From: Linum tenue
Lineage: Eukaryota; Streptophyta; Magnoliopsida; Malpighiales; Linaceae
NCBI GenBank assembly: GCA_946122785.1
Contig: CAMGYJ010000011.1
Span: 36,606,513 to 36,670,512, forward strand
Direction: 5' to 3'
DNA: 64,000 bases
The position numbers were made by a program, and so were the translations under genes. Under the pieces are notes generated by a model. It did no database searches, was not told where the DNA came from, and worked only from the letters and a program-made list of their open reading frames with translations. This document shows, in pieces, positions 1 to 11,839 of this stretch (positions within the stretch are counted from its first letter, which is position 1; the number at the start of each line of letters is the position of its first letter).

Positions 1-257
1 ATCTTTATTTTTTTTATTAGTGAAGATTCTTCTCCCAAATCGGTCCATCTTTAGCTTCTCCAGCTGAAGTTTTTACGTGCAGTCCTTCATTTGTTTTTGT
101 GGAAGTATAAGACACTTTGTTTGTTCAGTTCCCAGGATTTCATGAAATGACCTCCCACATTTTTCTGATGTTTGACTTCATATTCTTTTGTCCATAGAAT
201 TGACTTGTTTGCCCATGGCTGCTTAATGCAATGTTTCGCTCTCAATATATATTACAG
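1..257 (+). other. Intron of SECA2 (5' part of the gene is off the window)
   Basis: No SecA-like reading frame was found here. The stretch is T-rich and ends in a normal acceptor (TATTACAG) at 250-257, so it is read as the intron before the first visible SECA2 exon. Confidence 0.7.
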
Positions 258-3200
258 ATTTGTGCTAAATGCTCTGAAAGCTAAAGAGTTCTACAGGCGA
301 GATGTACAATACATCGTTAGAAATGGGAAGGCCCTCATAATTAATGAGGTACATAACATCCGTACATCATGCAGTACTTACAAGTGCAACGTTTGTGAAA
401 GCTCATACATAGTACACCATTTCTTTCATGTTTAGTGCAATATATAATATATGATGAAGTAGATTCAAAAATTTTATGCAGTTGACAGGAAGGGTGGAGG
501 AGAAGAGGAGATGGTCTGAAGGAATTCACCAGGCTGTAGAGGCAAAAGAAGATTTGCAAATACAGGTATTGGGTTGATATTGAAGTACTGTTTCTGCTAT
601 ATTTACTGTGCACCATGTCATGTAAATTTTATTTGTCATATTGAGATATTTTCTTGTAGGCTGATACTATTGTGGTTGCGCAAATCACGTACCAATCACT
701 GTTTAAACTCTACCCAAAGTTGTCAGGAATGACTGGAACCGCGAAAACTGAAGTAAGAATGTCTTGTTCATCACTCATGTTTTTATGTGGTAATTTAGTA
801 CTCACTCAATTTTTGTGTACCCTTCTTCGAAAATATCAGGAAAAGGAGTTCCTGAAAATGTTCCAGGTGCCAGTGATTGTGGTGCCAACAAATCTTCCAA
901 ATATTCGTAAAGATTTACCCATACAAGCTTTTGCAGTAAGGAACAAAACATTTTGTCTCCTTGGTTAGGATACTATTTTCCTTTTCTATTCAGTTATCCG
1001 GTAACTATTTGCTTGCTGTGAGAGGAGTTCACTCTTATTGTCTTAGCTTTTCTTCCATCTGATTATATTGTTCTGCTTACACATTTGTGGATTAGACTGC
1101 ACGTGGGAAATGGGATCATGCACGTCGAGAAGTCGAATACATGTTTGAACAAGGGCGCCCTGTTTTAGTTGGAACAACTAGGTAAATGTGGGGATTACTT
1201 TTTTCTGAATGTATATGAAAGTCTAGATTTTTGGTTACCTCTAAATAACATATTGCGTGAAGTAAAACATGTAAATTTGTGGTTAATGAATTCACATGAG
1301 GAGTGATCAGCAGAAAAAAAAAGGAAGCATTAATGGTGTTTACCTATACCAATCCAGTATATTAGCTGCTTTGCCTTAATACTTGGGTTTGATTAGAGTT
1401 AACATGTTCTCTTCAAGGAGTCAACAAAACTTAGCTAGTTCAAAATGCTTACCACAAATAGAGGCACAAGCTTAGCTTGTTCCTATATGGATTATGCATT
1501 GCTGCTGAGAAGATATTGTCCAAGGTCACAGGCAAGGTGAAAGCATAATCCAATAGGATAGCAACTGTGTTTGTGATCATAGTCGCCCATATTCGTGTCC
1601 ATACAATTGCTCTTTCACTTTATGATCTTTCCTGCAATACAAACAAACATCATTCGGTTTCTTGATTTCTTTAAGTAGATTAGATCCTAAAAGAGTAGTC
1701 ATGAAGGTTTCCTTTCACTATTTGGTAATTTCTCAGAGCTATGAGATGCATTTTTCTCTACTGGAGAAATGATCTTCTTGCTTCTAATATCCTATTAAGA
1801 TGATTTAATCTAATGACTGTAAAAGTATGTTCTTCTCCTTTTAATCTTGCCAAATAATGATTGGCATTATCTTATTTTTTCAATGATTATTTTCAAAAGT
1901 TACATATGAGTTTTTGTTTTCTTTCATTACTACTTGAAAATATAATCCTACTGATTTAAACATAATCTCGGACGTTTCATACCCAAGCATATAAATTGCA
2001 CTGGTCCCTCCATTTTTTATGCAGTGTTGAGAACTCTGAGTATCTTTCTGATCTACTCAAGGAGTGGAAGATCCCACACAATGTCTTGAATGCACGACCT
2101 AAGGTTTGGTTTTTCATCTCTAAACTTTCATTGTCGGAGGATTTCTGTTGATTGCTTACTTGTGAAAATGCTTTCAATAATATGTACTTGTGGCTTTTTT
2201 CAATTATTTTTCTCTTTCAGTATGCTGCAAGGGAAGCTGAGATTGTTGCCCAGGCAGGGCGAAAACATGCCATTACTATTTCCACAAATATGGCAGGTAG
2301 AGGCACTGATATTATTCTTGGTGGAAATCCCAAGGTATCTGCTCCTTTTACATATATATTCTGTCTACAAAACATATGCAGTCCCTCCCATGCAGAACTT
2401 TGTGAGACTACCATGGCATGATATATACTGTTGTGGTTTGTAAGTTCTTTTTTCTCCCTTTTGCTTATGCAGATGCTTGCAAAAGAAGTCTTAGAGGACA
2501 GCTTGCTTTCTTATCTAACACAGGAAAGGCCAGCTACTGAAATCGATGACATCAGATCATCTGACAAGGTGACTGTTGTGCTTATGTAAACTGCCAGATT
2601 CAGTTCACATTTTGATCGATCTTTTTGGTTCAGGTGTTATCAAAGATACGTGTTGGTGCAACATCTTTAGCTTTATTAGCAAAAACATCATTGATGGGTA
2701 GGTAACATTAAGGGTTTTTTCCTCATATCCTCTTTTATACTGTCTTTGTTCATGGAAATTTCCCTAGGGGATCCGTTAATATTCTTTCGTTCTGAATGCG
2801 AATTGGCCAGCTAAATATGTGGGTAAAAGTGAAGGTAAGAGCTTGACATATGAAGATGCAAAGTCAGTGATCTCAAAGTCTGTTGAAATGAGTCAGTCGT
2901 TGGGCGTGGAAGAGCTACAAAAGCTTGTCGATGAGGAGTCTGAGATGTATCCCCTCGAACCAACTATAGCACTTGCTTATCTATCAGTTCTTAAGGACTG
3001 CGAAGCGCATTGCTTCAATGAGGGTTGTGAAGTGAAAAGGCTTGGTGGCCTCCATGTGATAGGTACATCTTTGCATGAATCACGAAGAATTGATAATCAG
3101 GTTAGTTATTAACTGCAATAACATCTGGAGTTAGAGGGATTATACAAAGAGATGCTGCTCATAATGTTTTAGGTACCCTTTAGCTGAGTTTTACAAGATA

Positions 3201-6200
3201 CAGCTTGCCATTGTGGAATTGGAGACTGCTTAATAGATGCGCTGAGATTTCTTGTTTGTTGTTGTTCCTTTATCAGACAAGCGAGTTGCCCATTTCTAGT
3301 TTCACCCTTTGTTTCACTACTATGGTTTCCAAAAAAAAAGAAAACTGTGCAGCCTCTACTATGACACTCTAAGCATATCTAAGATGCACGTGTTTCTCAT
3401 AGTAGCATGGCAATTATCTATTGCAGTAACCCTGTCTGATGTGTTTAATCCAGAAATGACGTGTGTTTGTATAAACACAGCTGTTCATTTGTTTTTATTT
3501 TAGTTGCTTAAATATGCATGTACTAGTTTTAGTATGAAATATGCATGTGACAATCATCTAACATCTTATCAGTGAGTCCATTGCCTGTGCACATTATTTG
3601 CATAAATCCTCTGTTAAACTTTTCAACACATAACCCTCTTCTCAAATTTCTTGTTGCAAAAAAAAAAAAAAAAGCTTCGTGGACGAGCAGGAAGGCAAGG
3701 AGATCCTGGATCTACACGATTCATGGTGAGGTAATAAATGATCACTCTAGTATTTCCATGATTCTTTTAGTGAATGGATTTGCTTTATGTGATTGAGAAT
3801 TAGTATATGTGTTTGGTGAATGCCAAGCGACATGAATTTATTGAATCCTTACCAACAGTTTTATGAATTCTTACTTGACACATGAAAAATGATTATGTAT
3901 GGAAATTGATGAAGCCTTCACCATCTATCTCTGTGATGTCTACAGCATTAAGGCGTCAATTCCTCATGATTGTCAATTGCATGCTTGATGAGAAATTGAC
4001 TTAATTGTGTTATGGGGGTCTAAAACGTGGATACGACTTTTGCGCAATAGATGAATGGTCGAACTGATAAAATGACATTGTGACACGATATTTCATATGC
4101 TTCTTATGTTGGACATGAATATGAGTTCTTGACAAACTTAATGTATACTGAACTAATTAAATTGAAGAGAAAACAATGGAGGATGCATTTCTCAAAGCCT
4201 GGGCAACATGTCTGGGGAGACGAGCTTTTCAGCCTGCAATTTCCCGCTGGTTATCTGCTTATAGTTTGGTCTAATCATTCTGCTGTGTAGGGGCATATAG
4301 GGTGTGATGCTTAACAAAAAATAACACTTAGGGAATCGATTATATTTGAATTGGTGCAATTTTGTTTACCTTATTTTCCTTTTATGCACGCCAAGCCAAA
4401 TGGTTCTTTAGCTGATTCTTCTGCTTTATAACAGCTTGCAGGATGAAATGTTTCAGAAGTTCAATTTTGATACCGAGTGGGCTGTGAACCTCATCTCAAA
4501 GATCACTGATGATGAAGATATACCGATCGAGGGTGATTTTATTGTGAGACAGGTAAGTTTGCCTGAATCAGGTTCAAACCATTAGTATTGTCATGATATT
4601 TTCATCAAGTTGCGTAATTGGTTTTCCAGCTTTTAGGGTTGCAAATCAATGTGGAGAAGTACTACTTTAGCATCAGAAAGAGCCTGGTCGAGTTTGATGA
4701 AGTATTAGAGGTATACATTTCAGAACAACATTTTTCTGGCATGCCTTGTAAGCAGTCAGATCATCTTATGTAGACTACACTCCTAATTTAAACAATTATT
4801 ATCGGTCACCTGACAAGTTCATTGCAGTAAGGTTACCATTTACCATGACTTGTCTTAGAAAACCTTCTCATCTTCTAAAATGACAATTTGCCTTATCTGT
4901 GTTTCAGTCAGGAGACTGTTAAGCTTAATCTTCTTATCTTAATATACCTATCGTTTGGTCATACTATTTCATTCACTTAAGTTTTCTTACCTTTCTATTC
5001 ACTATATAGTCTGAAATGGATCTATAACATGGGCCGGAAACAACATCTAGCAGCACGAGTATCCCTTTTGAGATTTGGCTATTGTTTAACCAAGTCCAAA
5101 ATTTTACATCACTAGATATGAACATTTTATCATGATGTCATTTCCATGTCAAAGACTGTTGGATTGAATTTTTGTTCCTATTTTTTGTTTTGATCTTGTG
5201 GATTTAGTATGGATTGCAGTGGTCCTTTCATAGAAAACTGTTGTTATTTTCCAATATCATTGAAGACTTTCAGATAAAGCTTGTACTACAGCCTCTAGTG
5301 AATTCTTTTGATGGGGGATAAAGTCTCGTTCGAGGCAGAGAAACCTGAGTTAGTCAGTTGGGGAGTATATCTTTGACTCTTACTTCCTCCTTCCCTCTCC
5401 TCTTTCTGTATCCCTTCTCCAAGCCTTGGATCAGTAGTAAATTCTGTGGATCATGTGCTGTACTTACTACTTGCTATTGAAGTGCGTGAAATAGTTTTTT
5501 TTCGTTCTAAATGTTAATGGATTGTAAGTAATCGAGTATAATATTTGAAACTCCATGGGTTAAACTAGATGTCCTTTCCTCTGTTGTGATTTTGTTATCA
5601 GGTACAAAGGAAACATGTCTATGACCTTCGCCAAGTGATTTTAACAGGTGATAGTGAAAGTTGTAGTCAACACATATTCCAGTGAGTCTCTCTTGTAGCA
5701 TGTTACTTTATTCTATCGCAAATGATACTTGAAATATGATGTTTTACTAGTTCAGCAATCTGCAAAATTTCTAATCAGTTATTAAATAGCTAGCCTACCT
5801 AGTTTCAACATCCTCTAAAATTTTCAAAATTCGTTTATGGTCATTATCTTTGACACTTTTCTCACATAACATGTTGGTACTGCGATACTTTTATATTTCA
5901 ATTGAAATGCAAGGATATTTAGCTGACCTGTTGCTCTTTCAAGCGTTATAATGATTGTCTAGGTTTAGTTGATATGACAACACCAATACCTTAAAAGGTG
6001 ACCAGAAGTTACAAGAAAATTATGAGTGCTGTGTGTTCCCAAATTAATTCATTGATCCTATGAATATGTCTTGGCGGGAAGATGATATGGAATATAGCAC
6101 TTGAGAAGTAAGGTGTAAACTTAGTGTTTGATTGTCTTCTCTATTATTTGGTGGTTCTTTGTTCTCACTTGAATACATGTCTTCACTCTTGCGGCATGTG

Positions 6201-7903
6201 TAATTTTTACGTAAAACTTGGGGGATCTGGCGATCTGCTGTGGATCTATGAACCCAAACTACGTTTAACTCACTAATCCACATGGATCATGTAGTCAATT
6301 TTTTTTTGGTGAAATTATTATTATTATTTTTGGTAGTGACTGTATGTTTGTGTATGTTTATGGTACTGCATAGTAATGTATGTTTATGTATGTAGTTGTA
6401 AAGTAGCTATATGCATTTATTGTTGGCGACTGTATAGCCCGTAGCACTTCTGTATAGTTATTAAATTGAGGTTGCTTGTTAGGTATATGCAGGCCATCGT
6501 GGATGACATTGTATTTCACAATGCTGATCCCCAGAAGGTATTTGGAGTTTTTACTACTAGTTTATATTAAATACAATCTTCGCCTGTATGGCAAAAAAAA
6601 AAAAAACTTCGGCTTAGCTGTGTGATTCTTGTCGACAGCATCCACGAAACTGGAATTTGGGATTGATTTTGAAGGAGTATATCAATATCGGAGGAAATTT
6701 GTTGGATGGTTAGTTTTGGTTTTTCAAGATCTCTGTCGAATTTATCTTTTAATGGTTGTTTAAAATCAGTGCAGTCTTGTTTGTGGATACATACTCACCA
6801 CGTGCATTTATGTCAGATGCATTTGCAGGAATCACTGAAGAAGCTTTGCTGGAATCTCTCACAAAACCAGAGGAATCTAGTTCTATAGACATCAATAGTT
6901 TTTGCCTTCCAAACATGCCAAAGCCACCAAATTCATTCAGAGGGATCCGAAAGAAGTGTTCGTCATTAAAGCGTTGGCTTTGTATTTGTTCTGATGATTC
7001 ATATAAGTGAGTAAACGGTGATGACTAATCACTTACATCTGTCTTTGTTTTGCATCATCAACATTATTAATTATTTATTCATTTTGAGTCCCTATGCTTA
7101 GTTCAAATTCTTGACTCAGGAATGGGAGATACAGGACAACAACCAATCTTCTCCGGAAGTACCTTGGAGACTTTCTTATTGCTTCATATTGCAGTGTCAT
7201 AGAAGAATCAGGATACGATGATACATATATCAGAGAAATCGAGGTAATGTAATGTTTTGACGAGTGAATCAAAGTTGGGACCCATGTAGTTGCTGTCATC
7301 ATGCGACATTGAATATTCAAGTAGATTATTCAACGAAAAAGAAAAATATTCAAGTAGATTGATGTTGGTTTAGTTCTTTCAGAGATTAACAACGGAAGAT
7401 CACTCGAGTCTTTAAGTATATAAAAGTGGAACATGACACTGTTGACGATTTTCCAGTGGGGCTCTGGGACATGAAACATTTAGGAATTGCTAGATACACT
7501 GATACTGTAGTATTATCTGGGTGTTGGTCATAATTTTTGTTTACTAACTTCTGTCCTCTTCCTATCATTTAATTGATGAGTACAGAGAGCAGTTCTCCTG
7601 AAGACTGTGGACTGTTTCTGGAGAGATCATCTTATTAATATGAACAGACTCAGTTCAGCGGTACTGTCTATTATTCAAGGTCTCAATTATCTTTTTTTCC
7701 CCCCAGTACGATAGCCTAAATTTGCCTTGCACCTTTTGCAGGTCAATGTGAGAAGCTTCGGTCACAGAAATCCACTTGAAGAATACAAAATTGATGGTTG
7801 CAGATTCTTCATTTCAATGCTGGGTGCAACTCGAAGAATGACCATAGACACATTGTTCCAGTACTGGTCATCTCCTATGGAATCACAGGAACTCTATCTA
7901 TAA
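258..7903 (+). CDS. SECA2: SECA2, chloroplast preprotein translocase motor ATPase, 3' 20 exons (5' partial)
   Basis: SecA-family ATPase that drives proteins through a Sec channel; the plant SECA2 branch serves the second chloroplast Sec system. I read 20 exons with GT-AG junctions and consistent phase: 258-348, 482-565, 660-752, 840-935, 1096-1181, 2025-2103, 2221-2334, 2473-2568, 2634-2697, 2811-3100, 3675-3730, 4435-4552, 4630-4710, 5602-5681, 6483-6537, 6639-6708, 6817-7006, 7120-7243, 7586-7660, 7742-7903. They give about 700 residues. Visible motifs are [11 protein letters not shown] (exon 3), [17 protein letters not shown] (exon 7), [20 protein letters not shown] (exon 10) and [13 protein letters not shown] (exon 11). 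The C-terminal helical domain ends [11 protein letters not shown] with TAA at 7901. The long insert after GGNPK (exons 8-10) fits SECA2 better than SECA1. Nucleotide-binding motif I, the N-terminus and the transit peptide lie upstream of the window. No frameshift or stop was found, so the gene looks functional. Confidence 0.93.
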
Positions 7904-9789
7904 TAAGGTTCCCCTATCCACCTGAATGGTACATCTCCTTCATTTTCATCGTCACCAACATTTAGTGGATTGCTTCGCTCAAGGCTCTGAATATTCTTCT
8001 TTGAGGTATTTTCTGTGCTAAGATTTTTTTTTCTTGGGCAGGTTTGGTCGAGATATTTCCTTGACAATGGTGCAAGCTGATTGTTCATCAGTTACTATAT
8101 TGATTTGATGGCAAGTTCCTTGCACTTCTGTATGTTTTGTTTGGCAACCGAAGATCCAGCTTCTATACACTGATGAGGTATGATGTTCTTCCTCGGAAAT
8201 GTGAAGTTCCAAAGCAATACACACCTATTGTTATCGGCTGAAAGTATAGGTATCTGTCAAGAGAATTAGAAGTTCAATACCAAGTTTCAGCCATCAAAAG
8301 TCATTCTAGACTTGCCAAAACAAATACCCTGCTCCTAAGAAAAGAGGAAGTTTTGAACAGGAAACTACAGTACATCATTTAGCTCACAAGTTGTATCCGT
8401 CTTTCAGCACCTTTACTTAACTACTGCCTTTCGTCTTGGAACGATGATTAATGCTCCACCTGTTGCCAATGCATCGGTGCAAATCTGGGGCAAACTTGGA
8501 TCTCTTCACCCAACAGGACAGCTCATGTACATATTAGTATAGGTCATCAATCTGGTCTTTTCGACAGATTCCTGTAGATTTCTGGTTCGGTCATTTTCCT
8601 TATCATTTATGGTGGTGAACCCGGTCGATGTTTGTAATGCCAGTATATGAGTGTTTTTGGTTGTGTGCAGCAGATGGTTGGCAAGTATAAGTAGGCTTCT
8701 GTACTTGTGGAAGTGAAGCACAAATAGTGTATGTTTGATGTTTCTGTCTTCTCCAAGGAGATTGTCATAGTTCTCTTCATAGAGAGATTTTATTGTATCC
8801 AAAAAAAAAATATCTAACTACATTTGCTTATTTAACAATTTACTTCTTCATCCATAGCTCTCCGTAGATTGCTATTTAATAACAAACAACGGGGTTACTA
8901 CGTTTGATCGGACTTCACTGTCACTTGAGAAAGTTTTTCACACCTGGATTCATCATGGTTCACGGTTCTGGATCTTCCTTTTGGAAGAATCCGTTGAAGC
9001 TCTTATCAATAAAAAAAAGTTGAAATGGAGAATCATTGATCATCCTCGAGAAATAACCGATCCTAGCAATTGAGTGTGGAGCAGAGTGCATCAGTGGAGA
9101 AGGATGATTAAGTTGCAGACAACAAGGTGCATCGTGCTGTTAGAGAGTGGTATAAGATCCACGATTGAACCTCTCCCAACAACTTAAGTTGCAGACAACA
9201 AGGATAAGCATTACGTTGTTGTATTTAATTAACTAAAAAAGAATAGTTGTTAATTAACCTTGTTAAATTAATGAAGCTTTAGAAATGTAATAATTATTTC
9301 CACCAAGCAATAACGATGAAAAAAGATAAGAATTAGAACCTGCATCAAGGAATAAACATAATAGGCTAAGCAACCAGTACAAATCTCCGCCATTTAAGAA
9401 ATTCCAATTTAAACAGTCACATCAACAAACATGATTGCAAGGATGGCAATTCCTTCCCCTCCCATACCTATATTCAAATACAATAGCTTTATCCTGAGTA
9501 GAGCATGGGTTTATGTTCTTATAAGATAGAAAGATAGAGTTATGAATGATTGAAAGTTATTGCTACCCATCCCCATAATAACTCGTCGTATTAAATGAAA
9601 CCCATTCCACTAGTAATTTAATTAATTAGTTAATCGGTGCTAAGCACGCGACGGGGAGAAGAGTAATCGGCGACGGCGGAACTGTTGGGAGTAGTATCAA
9701 TAAGCAAGTAACCCAAATGCAGCAATTCTCAATCTCAGATTATGGATTTGATTATACATTAGAGTAGAATAAGCTCCACTTAGAGAAAG
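7904..9789 (+). other. SECA2 3' flank and intergenic DNA
   Basis: This is 1.9 kb without a supportable gene. The first ~0.9 kb is T-rich and probably holds the SECA2 3' UTR, with an A-rich stretch near 8801-8811. At 9110-9210 a short unit (AAGTTGCAGACAACAAGG) occurs twice. The last 150 bases before the Copia element are GC-richer near 9650 and not recognised. Confidence 0.4.
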
Positions 9790-9794
9790 AGATG
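9790..9794. repeat. Target-site duplication AGATG, left copy (first Copia element)
   Basis: AGATG directly precedes the 5' LTR and is repeated at 15258-15262 directly after the 3' LTR. Five-base duplications are usual for Copia integration. This ties the two LTRs to one insertion event. Confidence 0.85.
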
Positions 9795-10272
9795 TGTTGG
9801 GAATGAATAGCTTTGAAAGCTATATTGAATTAATTATCCCGTATTCTTTTTAGATACGAAAAATAGATGGATAATTAATAAAAGGAATATTATGGAGATA
9901 ATTAGGAATAATTATCTTAATAGATTATATTTTAATTGTGGGAGTAATTATCTCCCTAATTAAAATATGACTTATTCCCAAAGAAAGAGGGAATATTCTG
10001 GGTTTTCTGCTCCTATAAATAGGAGACGCCCCAGACCCTCTAAATACACCTCAGAGAGCAGAAACACGAGATAGAGAGTGAGTTCATAGAGCTCCGGTTT
10101 TCGCACAAAACCGATGAGCAACAAAATAAGAATGACTGTTTTATCCTGGAGGCGACCGGCTGACAGTCTGCCGTGCGCAACGAAGGCAGTGCCGCGAACG
10201 TCTTAAAGAGAGCGACCTAGTCCGCGACTCAGCCAGATCGGTAACCCTAATTTTTCTGTTCGGTTTCTAACA
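9795..10272 (+). repeat. 5' LTR of first Copia element
   Basis: 478 bp, starting TGTTGGGAATG and ending TTTCTAACA. It holds a TATA-like box at 10014-10020 and matches 14781-15257 almost base for base. Confidence 0.92.
10014..10020 (+). promoter_or_regulatory. TATA box in the 5' LTR
   Basis: TATAAAT inside CTCCTATAAATAGGAG, a short palindrome about 220 bp into the LTR. It is the likely U3 promoter of the element and could also drive the DPH4-like gene that begins about 500 bp downstream. Confidence 0.6.
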
Positions 10273-10513
10273 ATTTTAAGACGCTTGGTTGCTGTCATAT
10301 GTACCGAACAGGATACCGATTATGGCTCAAGCAATTTTCGTCGCCCAATGCTTTGCCGAGTTCGTTGACGCCGTTGCGGACGGAGAAGAGGACACAGCCA
10401 TCGCCTGATTTCTTTCGCTCCGGCCAACTGCGAGAAAGGAAAATCCGAGAATTTGTCGGGAATCTTGTTGATTTCCTTGTTTTCAATCGAATCGGATATT
10501 GGGTTTCTGTCGA
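10273..10513 (+). other. Leader of the DPH4-like gene (acquired 5' flank)
   Basis: After the LTR the sequence runs AATTTTAAGACGC rather than into a primer-binding site. It is GC-richer than its surroundings and reads as the 5' UTR of the gene that follows. Its junction with the LTR marks the left breakpoint of the acquired segment, about 10273-10277. Confidence 0.45.
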
Positions 10514-11096
10514 ATGGCGATGATACGCTGCGAGAGCTCAGCCCAGTCCGGAACCCACTACGAGATCCTCTCCATAAAAGAAGGCGCCACCTACGACGAA
10601 TTACGCTACGGCTACCGATCTGCAATCCTCAGCTCCCACCCCGACAAATCGCAGCAGAACACCACGGATTACTCTGCCACCGCCGACCGGAAATTCCTCA
10701 GAGACCAGAGAGCATGGGAGATCCTGAGTGACTCCCGGTCGCGAGCGGCGTACGACAATGAGCTCCTGGCGTCGAGACGGCGGCAGGACGCCAGCGTTTC
10801 GGGAGACATCGATTTGAATGATGTGGGGGTTACGGTGATTGAGGAAAGAGGCGGCGGCGGCGTGGTGTTGGAGCTTTGTTATAATTGCCGGTGTGAGGAT
10901 TGTTTCTCGGTGGATTCTTCGGATTTGGAGAGGATGGGATACAAACTGGGATCGAGATTATGTGTGATTCGAGGACGGCCAAGAAGATGCTTCGAAGCCA
11001 GCGGCATCGTTGGTTGTTATACCTTGTGGGTCTTGTTCTCTGCGAGTCCGGCTGACAATTGAGACGGGACTCAAAGTTCCATTTGTTAGCATCTGA
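10514..11096 (+). pseudogene. DPH4: DPH4-like J-domain protein with CSL zinc finger, frameshifted
   Basis: DPH4 (Jjj3) proteins pair an N-terminal J domain with a CSL zinc finger and act in diphthamide synthesis on elongation factor 2. The ATG at 10514 gives residues GTHYEILSIKEGATYDELR, the HPD motif at 42-44 and FLRDQRAWEILSD, a complete J domain. The first half of the CSL finger follows (LCYNCRCEDCFSV at 121-133, then LERMGYKL). In this frame translation runs into unrelated residues and stops at 11060. The second half of the finger (IPCGSCSLRVRLTIE, from about 11019) lies in the +1 frame and ends at TGA 11094-11096, so a one-base shift lies between about 10955 and 10990. The whole homologous region is a single exon, consistent with a processed copy or an intronless gene. 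It lies between the LTRs of a Copia element. A sequencing error at the shift cannot be excluded. Confidence 0.8.
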
Positions 11097-11820
11097 GGTT
11101 CAAGCAGTCAGAGAGGATTAGACCAAATAAAGGTTGGAGATTGAGAATGTAAAGGAAGTGGAGGAAGCAGAGACAGCAAAATTGGGTTGCTTGCTGCTTC
11201 TCTTGGGACGAAGAACGGAAGAAGAAGAAGGATGGTAGAGATTGATTAGGACTTTGGGCTTGGCAGCAAGCCGCCTAGTAAGTCCAAAGAAGCTAAAGCC
11301 AGATCGTTGTCGCTGCGCTAAGTGTGAAAAACTGGAATGGACAACATTGCCAAAGGAGAATTCATTAGCGAAAGAGTGAAACTCAAAGAGAAGCAATGAT
11401 TTCTTGAAAGAAAGGTAAGAATTGAAACCTCCCTCGTGAATCATTAATAAATGATAAAGTAGAATCTATTCCATATATCGATATGCAGGAAATTGAGAAA
11501 TCTTGAGAATGCTAGAGAAACGAGAATTTATGCATGTTTATGTCGACATTGAGAAGTATTACCTCGATGATTAGAGTATAAATAGAATACATGTTGTGGA
11601 ATAGAATGATGCATATATATGAAGAATATATGGGAATAGAATGGGTTTATTGCCCATAATAACGATATTGTAAGAAGTACTATTATTAGTACTATACGAA
11701 CCACTTAGGCTGCTATGAAACATTAAAGTTTCAAGAATGAGAGCAGCAAGCTGAACCAGATCCACACCAAATAGAATGGTACCCTTTGTGGTAACCATAA
11801 GATCGCCACCCAATCCTCTA
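11097..11820 (+). other. Unassigned interior of the first Copia element
   Basis: This lies between the DPH4-like gene and the first recognisable gag motif. It may hold the gene's 3' UTR and decayed gag; no reading frame here is convincing. Confidence 0.35.
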
Positions 11821-11839
11821 AGAATGACGCTATGTTTCT

